Shown: piece after piece, positions 6,917 through 16,141 of the stretch | How positions within the stretch are numbered: position 1 is the stretch's first letter | Layout: every line of letters begins with the position of its first letter | Assembly: GCF_002159945.1 (NCBI RefSeq) | Contig: NZ_NFJQ01000007.1 | Span: forward strand, 1-64,000 | From: Cloacibacillus sp. An23 | GTDB taxonomy: Bacteria; Synergistota; Synergistia; Synergistales; Synergistaceae | Length of the DNA: 64,000 nt | Reading direction: 5' to 3' | The notes under the pieces: model-generated | Told to the model about the DNA's origin: nothing | Databases searched by the model: none | Seen by the model: only the letters and a program-made list of their open reading frames with translations | Program-made: the position numbers and the translations under genes

Positions 6917-9391
6917 TTATAATTTCTTTATCTTCAACACATCGCAGCGCAAGCACCGGCCAGCCTCTCTTGCGATTTGCTCTTCGGCAAACCCGCATTC
7001 GACTTCGCAGAAGCAGCCCTTGCGCTCTTCCGGCTTAAGCACCGGCATCTTTTCGCGCGGGGTAGGAGTTTCGTCTATGGGCTTCGTCATTTCTCTGGGA
7101 AGATATTTCAGCGAAATCACCTGGCCGTCTCCACCAAGATAACGATCTATAGAAGACGCCGCTTCTTTTCCTCTATTTACGCTGTTTATAACGGAATCAG
7201 GCCCCGTAGTGCAATCGCCTCCCGCAAATATCCAGGGAGTGTCCGTCGTGCCGCAATATGAGGCTTTCAGCACGTTGCCGCGCACTTCCACAAGTTCTTT
7301 GTCGAGGTCGGCGACTTCCCGGCTCAGAGCCTGGCCGATCGCGCAGATGACATAATCCGCATGGACTTTCATCAACGCGTTGTCATCGTACTCAGGAGAG
7401 AAACGACCGTCTTTATCAAATACGGACACGCATTTCTTGAATGTTACAGAACCGACACGTCCGTCGTTCTTCTCTATAACCTTCGGCCCCCATCCGTTAA
7501 AGACATAAAGCCCTTCTTCTTTGCCTTCTCTGACCTCGTCAGGATGCGCCGGCATCTCTTTTTCCTTTTCAAGGCAGAAAAGTGACACTTTCGAAGCTCC
7601 AAGACGGATGGCGGTGCGCGCGCAGTCCATAGAGACGTTGCCGCCTCCGACTACGATGACTTCTTTGCCACTCAAATCGACGCCGCAGCCGGTGTTTACG
7701 GAACGCAGGAAAGAAACGCCGGAAACTACGCCTTCCGCATCTTCGCCCTCCACTCCGAGTTTTCTGTCATTATGGTCGCCTACGGCAAGATATACTGCCA
7801 TATATCCGTCGTGGCGAAGATCTTTTATGCTGATATCTTTTCCTATTTTTTTGCCCGTCACAAATTCAATGCCCATTTCCTTGAAGAGTTCAAGCTCTTT
7901 TTTAAATTTGTCTCTGGGCAGGCGATATTCTGGAAGGCCGACGACGAGCATGCCGCCTATTACGTTCAACTGCTCAAATACGGTTACGTCATATCCTTTT
8001 TTCCGCAGATAGAAAGCGCAGGAAAGGCCGGACGGCCCGGAACCGACGACCGCGACTCGCTTGCCGTTGTTTTTCTCCATCTCCGGCATCGGAAACTTTC
8101 CGTCGTGTTCAAGCAGCCAGTCTGTGATGAAACGCTTGATACCGCGAATCGCTATAGGCTCGTCTATTTTTACGCGGTTGCACATGCTTTCGCATAGGTG
8201 ATTGCATACTCTTCCGCAAGTAAGAACGAGCGGGTTTTCGTTCTGGATCACTTTGTACGCTTCCCTGTACATCCCGCGGCGGGCAAAATCGAGATAAAGC
8301 GGGACTTCCACGTTTGCCGGGCAGGCGTTCTGGCATGTGTAGCGCATGCAATGGACATACGCTGACGGGTCATGCCGCTCATAGAGGCATTCCGTGCAGT
8401 AAAGGCATTCTGTGATTCTGTCGAATCTGTGGTCCTTTACTTTACGAACCCACATGGGGTCTGCGATGAGCGGACGCGCCAGCGCAACCATATCGGCGCG
8501 GCCTTCGGCGATCACGCTGTCGGCAAACTCCGGATTTCCCAGCTTACCGACTGTAATCACGGGGACGTTTACGCACTTTTTGATTTCTTCGGCAAGATAT
8601 ACGTTCGGGCCGTCCGGGTATTCTATTGTAGGCTTGCCCCTCTGGTCAGAATATCCCTTTACCGGCGCGTCGTCAAAACGGACTCCGGCGGAGACGTCCA
8701 TGCAGTCCACGCCGTGTTTCACAAGTTCCTGTGCGAATATACGGCTCTGGACGATCGTATTGCCGCCGAGCACGAACTCTTCCGCACTGATTCGGGCAAA
8801 AATCGGATAGTCAGGCCCGACGAATTCTCTTACTTTCTTTAGTATTTCCAGATGGATAAACATACGCCCGTATATATCGCCGCCGAACTCATCGGTACGA
8901 AGGTTGGTCCTGCGGGAGATAAAGTCTGCCATCGTGTATGTGTGGGCGTAGTGCAGCTCAATCGCATCAAAACCAGCAGCGTATGCGCGTTTCGCTCCCG
9001 CTACGAAATCGCCGATGATGCCGTAGCATTCTTCGTTAGTAAGCTCGTGCGGTTTTTTGCCGACGCCGTATATTGAATGGGCTATCTGAAGCCCTATCTT
9101 GCAATCTTCATTATGAACCGCTTCAACCAATCTCTTAAAGCCGTCAATGTGCTCGTCTCTGCTTATCTGGAGGCGCAGCCCTGCGTGTATGTAATATGAG
9201 CTTACGCTTGTATGCTCTGTCATAATGAGGCCGACGCCGGACCTCGCCCTGTCCACATAATGCTTTATCGTATTCTTGGTAACGACGCCGCCCGGGCCGG
9301 CCGAGTTTGTAAACATAGGAGACATAATGACGCGATTTTTAAGTTCCAACGTATTGATTTTTATTGGAGTAAAGAGCCCGACTCGTTCCAC
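6917..9391 (-). CDS. Fusion flavoenzyme: old-yellow-enzyme TIM barrel plus GltD-like Fe-S/FAD/NAD(P) module
   Basis: About 824 residues. Residues ~1-340 form an OYE/2,4-dienoyl-CoA-reductase-type FMN barrel (LFTPIKINTLELKNRVIMSPM, then GLQIAHS, ARISAEEF and VITVGKLG). A cysteine-rich stretch follows (about 345-420, CLYCTEC, then CQNACPANVEVPLYLDFARRG and CGRVCNHLCESMC), which matches the Fe-S domain of glutamate synthase small subunits. The C-terminal half carries FAD and NAD(P) dinucleotide folds (VAVVGSGPSGLSCAFYLRK, VIVVGGGNVSMDCARTA, IFAGGDC), and the tail adds a CFCEVE...CLRCD cysteine set. The GTG at 9391 is chosen over one six codons upstream because of the GGGGAGG site. It probably passes NAD(P)H electrons to a ring- or enoate-type double bond, or feeds the neighbouring reductase. 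Substrate unknown. Confidence 0.88.
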   Translation of the reverse strand: MERVGLFTPIKINTLELKNRVIMSPMFTNSAGPGGVVTKNTIKHYVDRARSGVGLIMTEHTSVSSYYIHAGLRLQISRDEHIDGFKRLVEAVHNEDCKIGLQIAHSIYGVGKKPHELTNEECYGIIGDFVAGAKRAYAAGFDAIELHYAHTYTMADFISRRTNLRTDEFGGDIYGRMFIHLEILKKVREFVGPDYPIFARISAEEFVLGGNTIVQSRIFAQELVKHGVDCMDVSAGVRFDDAPVKGYSDQRGKPTIEYPDGPNVYLAEEIKKCVNVPVITVGKLGNPEFADSVIAEGRADMVALARPLIADPMWVRKVKDHRFDRITECLYCTECLYERHDPSAYVHCMRYTCQNACPANVEVPLYLDFARRGMYREAYKVIQNENPLVLTCGRVCNHLCESMCNRVKIDEPIAIRGIKRFITDWLLEHDGKFPMPEMEKNNGKRVAVVGSGPSGLSCAFYLRKKGYDVTVFEQLNVIGGMLVVGLPEYRLPRDKFKKELELFKEMGIEFVTGKKIGKDISIKDLRHDGYMAVYLAVGDHNDRKLGVEGEDAEGVVSGVSFLRSVNTGCGVDLSGKEVIVVGGGNVSMDCARTAIRLGASKVSLFCLEKEKEMPAHPDEVREGKEEGLYVFNGWGPKVIEKNDGRVGSVTFKKCVSVFDKDGRFSPEYDDNALMKVHADYVICAIGQALSREVADLDKELVEVRGNVLKASYCGTTDTPWIFAGGDCTTGPDSVINSVNRGKEAASSIDRYLGGDGQVISLKYLPREMTKPIDETPTPREKMPVLKPEERKGCFCEVECGFAEEQIAREAGRCLRCDVLKIKKL

Positions 9392-9414
9392 TACATTTTT
9401 CCTCCCCACGATGT

Positions 9415-9462
9415 TTATTCAGCCGAGCTGCTATTAAAATATTTTGCGGCCCGGCTGAATAA
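9415..9462. terminator. Intercistronic hairpin before the OYE-like gene
   Basis: TTATTCAGCCG and CGGCTGAATAA form a perfect 11-bp stem with a long loop between the [2Fe-2S] subunit gene and the OYE-like gene. A T-rich stretch follows only on the plus strand, so on the coding (minus) strand it may act as an attenuator or RNA stabiliser. Confidence 0.45.
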
Positions 9463-9477
9463 TTAATTTTTTAGTTT

Positions 9478-9957
9478 CTATTTGTTCTTTTTTGCTTTTA
9501 TCTTTTCCGCAGCAATTCTTACCGCATCGTAAAACTGCAAATATCCCGTGCAACGGCAGAAGTGACCGGACAGCTCGTCTCTAATGTCTTCCTGCGTCGG
9601 ATTTTCTTCGCGCATAAGCAACGCTTTGGCGGAGAGGACGACTCCGGGCGTGCAGAATCCGCACTGGATAGCTCCGGCTTCCACAAACGCCTCCTGAATA
9701 GGATCAAGTTCTCCGTTCTGCTCGAGCCCTTCTATGGTCAGTACGTTTTTCCCCTGTACTTTCATGACGGGCACGATGCAAGAGTCGACCGGGAGCCCGT
9801 TCACAAGCACGGTGCAAGCCCCGCACTCCCCTTCTTCGCATCCTTTTTTAGTACCAGTAAGGCCGAGGTCGTATCTTAAAACGTCCGCCAGGGAATGGCT
9901 GGGGTCGACTTCAATAGCTATTTCTTTACCGTTTACCGTGCATTTCAGTTCCTGCAT
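9478..9957 (-). CDS. Molybdenum hydroxylase [2Fe-2S] subunit
   Basis: A 159-residue electron-transfer subunit of the xanthine dehydrogenase family. The plant-ferredoxin-type cluster is held by Cys40, Cys45, Cys48 and Cys60 (GCEEGECGACTVLV), and the second, four-helix cluster by Cys99, Cys102, Cys134 and Cys136 (QCGFCTPG and CRCTGY). Length matches the small subunits of nicotinate, 4-hydroxybenzoyl-CoA and CO dehydrogenases. The ATG at 9957, preceded by AGAGGTGAT, is preferred over an in-frame start 20 codons upstream that lies inside the FAD-subunit gene. It lies 16 bp after that gene. Confidence 0.95.
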   Translation of the reverse strand: MQELKCTVNGKEIAIEVDPSHSLADVLRYDLGLTGTKKGCEEGECGACTVLVNGLPVDSCIVPVMKVQGKNVLTIEGLEQNGELDPIQEAFVEAGAIQCGFCTPGVVLSAKALLMREENPTQEDIRDELSGHFCRCTGYLQFYDAVRIAAEKIKAKKNK

Positions 9958-9973
9958 TAGAATCACCTCTTCC

Positions 9974-10846
9974 CTACATAAGCGTTTGAGCGGCTTCTGT
10001 AAGCGCCTGTTCGACAAGATCTTTGACGAGCACCTTGCGGTATGCGCCAGATCCTCTCACGAGCGAGTCGCGTGGAGACGCTTCGTCGCCTGCAATTACA
10101 GCAGTCTCCGCATACAGTGCGGCGGACGGCTTTTTCCCGATCAGGAACGCCTCGGCCTTCTGCGCGCGGAAGGGAACTACGGCGACAGGAGAGGCGACTA
10201 TGCGCGCGGCGCTTATACAGCCGTCGCTTCCGGCATGAAGCATTACGGCGACGTTGACGACAGGGAGCGCCATAGCCTCGCGCGGCGCTATTCTCTTGAA
10301 GGCCGTTCCGTATTTCCCGTCTGGGATCTCGATCTCTATCGTTTTCATTACCTCTTTTGTCGGGTCGAGATTGCTGACGCCGACGCTTTTTGAAAGCGAC
10401 GAAATGGGCTGTTTACACGAACCGCCGGCGTCTACAATTTCGCATACGGCCCCAAGGGCTGTCATTGGGACTACGGAGTCTGCGGCCGGCTGGGCGCTGA
10501 CTATATTTCCCGCCAGCGTACCGAGATTACGTATCTGCGGAGATCCTACGCTGCGGCAGCCGTCGGATAGAGCAGGGAAAATTTTCTTCACCAGAGGATG
10601 GGCCGCGATTTCCGCATGAGTCATGGATGCGCCGATAAATATTTTCCCGTCTTTTACTTCGACGCCTCTCATTTCCTCAACGTCGGAAACGTCGACGAGC
10701 ACGGAGGGAGAGACCTTGCCCTCTCTCATCCATAGCATCAAGTCCGTCGCGCCGGAAACAAGGCGGGCTTCGCCTTCATATTGAGCGAGCATAGCCACGG
10801 CTTCCGCCACGTTTTTAGGGAATAAATGTTTTACTACTTTTTTCAA
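9974..10846 (-). CDS. Molybdenum hydroxylase FAD subunit
   Basis: The 290-residue CoxM/XdhB-type flavoprotein subunit. FAD contacts are visible in ARLVSGATDLMLWMREGK (about 27-44) and in GSPQIRNLGTLAGNIVSAQPAAD (about 100-125). It takes electrons from the [2Fe-2S] subunit and passes them to an acceptor. The start is TTG, whose last two bases begin the TGA stop of the upstream TRAP permease gene (TTGA overlap); a GGAGGG site at good spacing supports it. The interleaving of transporter and hydroxylase genes by stop/start overlap shows that they are made together. Confidence 0.93.
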   Translation of the reverse strand: MKKVVKHLFPKNVAEAVAMLAQYEGEARLVSGATDLMLWMREGKVSPSVLVDVSDVEEMRGVEVKDGKIFIGASMTHAEIAAHPLVKKIFPALSDGCRSVGSPQIRNLGTLAGNIVSAQPAADSVVPMTALGAVCEIVDAGGSCKQPISSLSKSVGVSNLDPTKEVMKTIEIEIPDGKYGTAFKRIAPREAMALPVVNVAVMLHAGSDGCISAARIVASPVAVVPFRAQKAEAFLIGKKPSAALYAETAVIAGDEASPRDSLVRGSGAYRKVLVKDLVEQALTEAAQTLM

Positions 10847-12768
10847 TTCGCTTTCCCTCCTACTTTAATTCCGAGCATCTGCTGCGCGATAATCAGCACG
10901 GAAATACCAAGGCCGATATAGCTCGTGATCGGTTCAGGATAAATCATCAGCAATCCGGCCAGCACAGCCAGAATTCTCAGAATCATCGGCATCTGTTTGC
11001 GTAAATAACCTTCCAGCCCGGAGCAGAGGATGATAACTCCTATCGTCGCCATTACCACGATGAATATGCTCCGCAGGCAGAAGTTCTGCGGCGTCACCAT
11101 CAGCATCGGGTCGAACACGAAGATGAACGGAACCGCGAACGAGACAAGCCCGATACGGCAAGCCTGCCATCCGACGGTAGCGGCGTTTGCTCCGGATATA
11201 CCGGCTGCCGCGTAAGACGCGACGGCGACAGGAGGAGTAATGGCAGACAGCGTCGCGAAGTAGACGACGAACATGTGAGCTTCAAGGGGCTGGAGACCGA
11301 GTTCATAGAGAGACGGAATGCAAAGCGCGGCGGTAAGGCAGTAAGCTGCCGCGACCGGCATTCCCATACCGAGCAGGGTGCATATCGCGGCGGTCAGTAT
11401 AAGCGCGACAAGCGTGCTGTTTCCGCCGAGGCTGAGGATCAGGCTCGCAAGTTTACCGCTCAGTCCCGTCGTCATAAGTCCAGCTATGACGCATCCGGCG
11501 ACGGCGCAGGAAAGGGAGACGATGACGGAGGATTTCGCCGCATCTTCAAGCGCCTTGATAATCTCAGGCAGCTTCATACGCGTCTCTTTGCGCGTCCATG
11601 AAGCGGCGATGACCGCCACTGTTCCGACGACGGCAGCGAGGTTGGCCGTGTAGCCTCTCATAAGCATAACGACGAGGATGACTATTGGGATAAGGAATAT
11701 CCAGCCTTCTTTAAGCGTCGCTTTAACGGAAGGAAGTTCCTTCGGGTTCAGGCCGACAAGGCCGAATTTACGGGCGCGGAAGTGAACTATTAGAAGAAGC
11801 GCGAGGTAATAGAGGACGCCTGGGACGAAAGCGGCTATCGCTATGTCTTTATAGGCGATACCGGCCATTTCAACCATAAGGAACGCGGCAGTACCCATTA
11901 TTGGAGGCATAATGCCGCCTCCCGTCGCGGCGACCGCAGTTACAGCGCCGGAGAATATTCCGTCATATCCGGCTTTCTGCATCATAGGAATAGTGAACGA
12001 ACCTGTGGTGACGACGTTGGCCGTCGGGCTTCCGTTGATCATTCCGAAGAGGCCGCTTGTGATGATGGCGACTTTGCCTGCGCCGCCCGCGTAACGTCCG
12101 GCAACAGCCATCGAGAATTTGTAGAAGAAGTCGCCGGCTCCGGAAGCTGCAAAGAAGGAGCCGAACATGACGAACATGAACACGTACGTTGCAGCGGCGG
12201 CTATCGGCGACGAGTAAATTCCGTTCGTTGTATAGACGAGCTGGTCTAAAATGTCGACGGCGAGCAACTTTCTATGATAGAAAACTCCGGGAATAAGGTG
12301 GCCGAAAAACGCGTAAGCCAGGAAGATGCATCCGATAAAGGGAAGCACAAATCCCATGCAGCGCTTCGTCAGCCCGATAACGGCTACGACGGTCAATATA
12401 CCGATCACTATTTCAAGATTCGACAACATGTCGACCATCGGCATACGCGTCAGATATATATCCATCTGGCTGCAGTAATAAACGCCGGCGAGCGCAAGAA
12501 TTACGGCGTATATCCAGTCTTCGACCGGTATCCTGTTAGTGGTGCGAGGCCCTGGAGAATATGTCCTTGTATAAATCAAGGAGCACAGAACCATTATAAA
12601 CGTAAGGTGGATCGCGTAATGCATCTGCGGCTGTACAGTCAGGAAGGTCGCCTGCGCCAACTGGTACAGCGACATAGCTACGGCTATCCATTTAACAACC
12701 TTTGCGTCTGTGCCGGACAGTTTACGTTTCTTACCCTCTTCTGTCATCAATCTCCAAAGTTTATTCAC
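10843..12768 (-). CDS. TAXI-type TRAP transporter fused permease (DctQM)
   Basis: A 641-residue, highly hydrophobic protein that joins the small (4-TM) and large (12-TM) TRAP permease domains, as is usual for TAXI-TRAP systems. The N-terminal ~200 residues carry the DctQ-like part; the rest carries DctM features such as ASGAGDFFYKFSMAVAGRYAGGAGKVAI, SGLFGMINGSPTANVVTTGSFTIPMM and AVAATGGGIMPPIMGTAAFLM. It should work with the TAXI solute-binding protein encoded at 16142-17128. The gene sits between the Mo-hydroxylase large and FAD subunits, so the imported compound is probably the hydroxylase substrate. Confidence 0.95.
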   Translation of the reverse strand: MNKLWRLMTEEGKKRKLSGTDAKVVKWIAVAMSLYQLAQATFLTVQPQMHYAIHLTFIMVLCSLIYTRTYSPGPRTTNRIPVEDWIYAVILALAGVYYCSQMDIYLTRMPMVDMLSNLEIVIGILTVVAVIGLTKRCMGFVLPFIGCIFLAYAFFGHLIPGVFYHRKLLAVDILDQLVYTTNGIYSSPIAAAATYVFMFVMFGSFFAASGAGDFFYKFSMAVAGRYAGGAGKVAIITSGLFGMINGSPTANVVTTGSFTIPMMQKAGYDGIFSGAVTAVAATGGGIMPPIMGTAAFLMVEMAGIAYKDIAIAAFVPGVLYYLALLLIVHFRARKFGLVGLNPKELPSVKATLKEGWIFLIPIVILVVMLMRGYTANLAAVVGTVAVIAASWTRKETRMKLPEIIKALEDAAKSSVIVSLSCAVAGCVIAGLMTTGLSGKLASLILSLGGNSTLVALILTAAICTLLGMGMPVAAAYCLTAALCIPSLYELGLQPLEAHMFVVYFATLSAITPPVAVASYAAAGISGANAATVGWQACRIGLVSFAVPFIFVFDPMLMVTPQNFCLRSIFIVVMATIGVIILCSGLEGYLRKQMPMILRILAVLAGLLMIYPEPITSYIGLGISVLIIAQQMLGIKVGGKAN

Positions 12769-12804
12769 TGTTCACCCTCCATTTTACTCTGTCGGTAATA
12801 CGGA

Positions 12805-12826
12805 AAAAGCCATTACAAAGGCTTTA
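12805..12826 (-). terminator. Small T-tailed hairpin between Mo subunit and TRAP permease
   Basis: On the minus strand AAAGCC and GGCTTT pair around an 8-nt loop and are followed by extra T residues. It is a weak attenuator-like element in the 84-bp gap. Confidence 0.35.
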
Positions 12827-12852
12827 ACGATATGCGCCATATTGCCCGGGGA

Positions 12853-15135
12853 TTATTTATCCTGCGGATGCAACGCCCAGTATAACTTCTCAGGAGTAAT
12901 GGGAAGATCCCTGATTCGCACGCCGCATGCGTCTTCAATAGCGTTTGCGATAGCAGGAGCCGTCGGTATCAGCGTAGGTTCTCCGACGCCCTTTGCGCCG
13001 TACGGTCCAATAGGGTCGTTGCTTTCTATTTTGATGCCTTCTACCGCGGGCATATCTTTAATTGTCATAAAGGTATAGCCGTGCAGACCATTCGTCGCCG
13101 GATAACCTTTCTTGAAAAGCATATTCTCATACAAGCACCAGCCGATTCCCTGCGCAACTCCGCCTGTAATCTGTCCGTTTATGCCAAATTCGTTGACGAC
13201 TTTTCCGACATCATGCACAGCAATCACGCGGAGGACTTTCACCTTGCCCGTATAAGTGTCTACTTCCACTTCTACCCCGTGCGCGCCGTAGCTGTAAGCG
13301 CTTGAATAGTCTCCGTAGAAATCCTTATCGCTGCCTTCCGTCGGAGGATCATAAGTCACGTACGCGGTAAGAGGCACGCCGGCGCGGCTTCTGATAGCTT
13401 TCGTAGCGACTTCCTTAAGCGTGAACAGGATGGACGGATCGCGGCTGCATTTAATAAGCCCACTTTCCATATACATGGTGTCGCGCTGACGCTTGCTCAT
13501 TTGGGCCGCAAGAGACAGAACCTGATCAAGGACTTTTTCACAGGCCATGAGTACGGCTCTTCCACCAACAGTGGTAACGCGGCTTGAGTAAGTACCCATA
13601 CCAAAAGGACAGACATCAGTATCGAGCGGCATTATTGTGATGTCGCTGATGGGAACTCCGAGCTTTTCCGAGGCGATCTGCGCGAACACCGTCTTTGCGC
13701 CCTGCCCCATATCCGACTCACCGGAGAATATGAAGACTTCGCCGTCCTCGTGAATTCTTATCATCGCACCAGAACCGTCGAATTTGTCTCCTCCGCGGTT
13801 GCCGGAAACGTGGGTCATACATGCGACGCCGATTCCGCGCTTTATCCTGCCGTTCTGATCTTCTTTGGGAAGTCTTCCTTCTTTGATCTTTTCAGCAGCG
13901 ATTCTGATGCACTCGGACAGTTCGCAACTCTTCACGTTCCAGCGGTGCAGAGTGACGTCGCCTTTATGCACGCAGTTCTTAAGACGGACTTCCACAGGAT
14001 CAAGGCCGATTTTCCGGCAGCACTCGTCTATAAAAGATTCGACTGCGAAGTGGCTCTGGCTGTTCCCGTAACCGCGGAATCCGCTGGTCGGGATTAAATT
14101 GGTGTATACGAGATAAGAGTCGCATTTGCTGGACTTATACCTGTAAAGGCAATCTGTACGCATCGACAAATTCAGCAGGACCTTCGGAGCCGCCCATGAA
14201 TATGCCCCGTTGTCTGCGATGATCGTCATCTGCTTGCAGACCATGGTGCCGTCTTTCATCATACCCAGTTTCACTTTCATACGCGGAGCGATTCTGGGTC
14301 TTGTAGTAAGCTGCTCTTCATCACGGGTAAGCAGAATTTTGACGGGGCGTCCGGTCTTCTTGGCTAGGACGGCGGCGATCGGATGGAAGTTGCGTATCCA
14401 TATCTTTGCGCCGAATCCGCCTCCAATGAAGGGAGCCTTGACCGTCACCTGCGTGGGTTTGATTCCAAGGGCTTTCGCTATTTCGTTGCGTCCCTGGAAC
14501 GCAGACTGAAGACCTGTCCATACCGTCAGTCTGCCGTTCGCCTCCCACTGGGCCACTGCGCCGAACGGTTCCAGGTACAATCCGGAGACGCGATGGGTGC
14601 TGAATTCTTTTTCGAACACGTAATCGCACGAAGCGAAATCAGCTTCTATATCGCCGCGCTGAATATGATACTCGCGGGCTATATTCGTCCCCTTCTCTTC
14701 ATGCACGAGTGGGGAATCTTTTTCCATTGCTTTTATCGGGTCGTCGACGACCGGCAAAAGTTCGTATTCAACCTTGATCAGCTTCAGCGCTTCACGGGCT
14801 ATTTCGTCAGTTTCGGCCGCGACCGCCGCCACTTCGTCTCCGACGTAGCGCACTTTATCGACGGCGAGCATGTCCACGTCGGCGATTTCCATGCCGAATT
14901 TATTTTTGGGACAATCTTTGGCCGTAATTACCGCCTTAACGCCCGGCAACGCCTCAGCCGCCGAAGTATCGATCGACAGTATCCTGGCGTGCGGATGCGG
15001 CGAGCGCAGGATTTTACCAATCAACAGGCCGGGAAATTCCATATCGTCAAGATACTTCGCGCTTCCGCTGACTTTCTCTCGCGCATCAACAAAACTTTGT
15101 TTTAAACCAATGACATTCAATTTTTCGTCATTCAT
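12853..15135 (-). CDS. Molybdenum hydroxylase large (molybdopterin) subunit
   Basis: A 760-residue catalytic subunit of the xanthine dehydrogenase family. It shows the N-terminal domain (QSFVDAREKVSGSAKYLDDMEFPGLL), the Mo-pterin-binding KAPFIGGGFGAK motif (about 245), the GFRGYGN loop (about 350), SGESDMGQGAKTVFAQI (about 465) and the catalytic glutamate in YGAKGVGEPTL near the C-terminus. It is one polypeptide, unlike the split NdhL/NdhM of Eubacterium barkeri nicotinate dehydrogenase. The family hydroxylates carbon next to nitrogen in heterocycles or reduces aryl-CoA esters; with a ring reductase and an amidohydrolase in the same unit, heterocycle hydroxylation is favoured. YqeB downstream hints at a selenium-bearing active site. 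Confidence 0.95.
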   Translation of the reverse strand: MNDEKLNVIGLKQSFVDAREKVSGSAKYLDDMEFPGLLIGKILRSPHPHARILSIDTSAAEALPGVKAVITAKDCPKNKFGMEIADVDMLAVDKVRYVGDEVAAVAAETDEIAREALKLIKVEYELLPVVDDPIKAMEKDSPLVHEEKGTNIAREYHIQRGDIEADFASCDYVFEKEFSTHRVSGLYLEPFGAVAQWEANGRLTVWTGLQSAFQGRNEIAKALGIKPTQVTVKAPFIGGGFGAKIWIRNFHPIAAVLAKKTGRPVKILLTRDEEQLTTRPRIAPRMKVKLGMMKDGTMVCKQMTIIADNGAYSWAAPKVLLNLSMRTDCLYRYKSSKCDSYLVYTNLIPTSGFRGYGNSQSHFAVESFIDECCRKIGLDPVEVRLKNCVHKGDVTLHRWNVKSCELSECIRIAAEKIKEGRLPKEDQNGRIKRGIGVACMTHVSGNRGGDKFDGSGAMIRIHEDGEVFIFSGESDMGQGAKTVFAQIASEKLGVPISDITIMPLDTDVCPFGMGTYSSRVTTVGGRAVLMACEKVLDQVLSLAAQMSKRQRDTMYMESGLIKCSRDPSILFTLKEVATKAIRSRAGVPLTAYVTYDPPTEGSDKDFYGDYSSAYSYGAHGVEVEVDTYTGKVKVLRVIAVHDVGKVVNEFGINGQITGGVAQGIGWCLYENMLFKKGYPATNGLHGYTFMTIKDMPAVEGIKIESNDPIGPYGAKGVGEPTLIPTAPAIANAIEDACGVRIRDLPITPEKLYWALHPQDK

Positions 15136-15168
15136 ACAAGAGAGCCTCCTCGTGTTTAGTTGAATGGA

Positions 15169-16053
15169 TTACGATAATTGTGTGACCTGGAAGAGGTGTT
15201 CGCCTTGCACACACTTTTCAATCACGCTCATGGCGCCGAAAACAAAAATCACTGCCCCCTGTATCATCTCTCTATCCAGCAATTCTTTGGCTCTGTCGCT
15301 TCCGGCTTGGAGCGCCCTTTCCGGACTTCCATGCCTGAGCCTGCCTACCGACTTGGTTACCATGAGACCAGGAATATCTGTTCCATAATCAATTTCTGAC
15401 GCCGGACACTGAAGTATCGCAGGATCATCGCAGATACACGCGTTGGCGATAGCCGTTGCGGCGGCATCCGCTTTAGATGAATCCGACGACATCACAGTGA
15501 CGGCCGAAGCGATGCCGCGAGTCAAACTCCTGCCTCCCAATCCGCTTGTAGCAAGGCCTCTTATCTTATCCAATGAATCAATTTTCAGCAGATGCGAGAC
15601 ATGACCGGTGCTGATGTCGCTGATAAGCCCAACCCTCAGAGATTCGCCTTCCTCTGAAGCCATATAGTACGCAATATCGCCGCCGTTATTCGCTATCGCG
15701 TAACTCGCTCCACACTCCACCATGGCCTCCACGGCAAAATCAGAAGTGGTTCCGGCAACAGCCGCCATCGGAGTAAAATCTTCCTCCTGCAGCAACTTTA
15801 CAGACTCTGCCATTTTACGAACCGGGAGAGGCAGATCTGGAGAAATGCGCCCAATCCCACCGACAGGCGTTCTTAAAAAGTCCAAATGCTCCGCTATCGC
15901 TTCAAAAGCATCGAGGGCTCTTTGCGCGCCATGCACCGCAGCATCGGTATAAGGGACGCCACCTTTGCGCGCTTCCAACGTCATCGTCACCGGGCCGTAA
16001 TCGACAAGCACAACACCGTCTTTTATTACGCTATACTTTATTTTATTCATCAT
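15169..16053 (-). CDS. UPF0280-family ApbE-like protein
   Basis: A 294-residue protein of the UPF0280 family, which shares the ApbE (flavin transferase) fold. Recognisable stretches are PVGGIGRISPDLP, MAAVAGTTSDFAVEAM and ASYAIANNGGDIAYYM, the last two matching the region where ApbE proteins bind flavin and metal, and TSGLGGRSLTRGIASAVTV. It starts at ATG 16053 (or three bases later) with a weak ribosome site. It lies between the TAXI binding protein and the Mo subunit. The characterised 6-hydroxynicotinate reductase of E. barkeri has covalently bound flavin, so a role in attaching flavin to the reductase encoded at 17207-18730 is an attractive but untested inference. Confidence 0.85.
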   Translation of the reverse strand: MMNKIKYSVIKDGVVLVDYGPVTMTLEARKGGVPYTDAAVHGAQRALDAFEAIAEHLDFLRTPVGGIGRISPDLPLPVRKMAESVKLLQEEDFTPMAAVAGTTSDFAVEAMVECGASYAIANNGGDIAYYMASEEGESLRVGLISDISTGHVSHLLKIDSLDKIRGLATSGLGGRSLTRGIASAVTVMSSDSSKADAAATAIANACICDDPAILQCPASEIDYGTDIPGLMVTKSVGRLRHGSPERALQAGSDRAKELLDREMIQGAVIFVFGAMSVIEKCVQGEHLFQVTQLS

Positions 16054-16086
16054 TTTCAGTTAAGAGGCGTCAAATACAGATTTCCA

Positions 16087-16119
16087 GTGAAAGAGAAAGG
16101 AAATTCCTTTCTCTTTCAC
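16087..16119. repeat. 33-bp perfect palindrome after the TAXI binding-protein gene
   Basis: Two 16-base arms, GTGAAAGAGAAAGGAA and its exact complement, flank a single base. It lies 22 bp beyond the solute-binding-protein stop and has no T tract. Such hairpins typically stabilise the abundant binding-protein message against 3' decay. Confidence 0.75.
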
Positions 16120-16141
16120 ATAATTTTAATTGGAGATGGGC

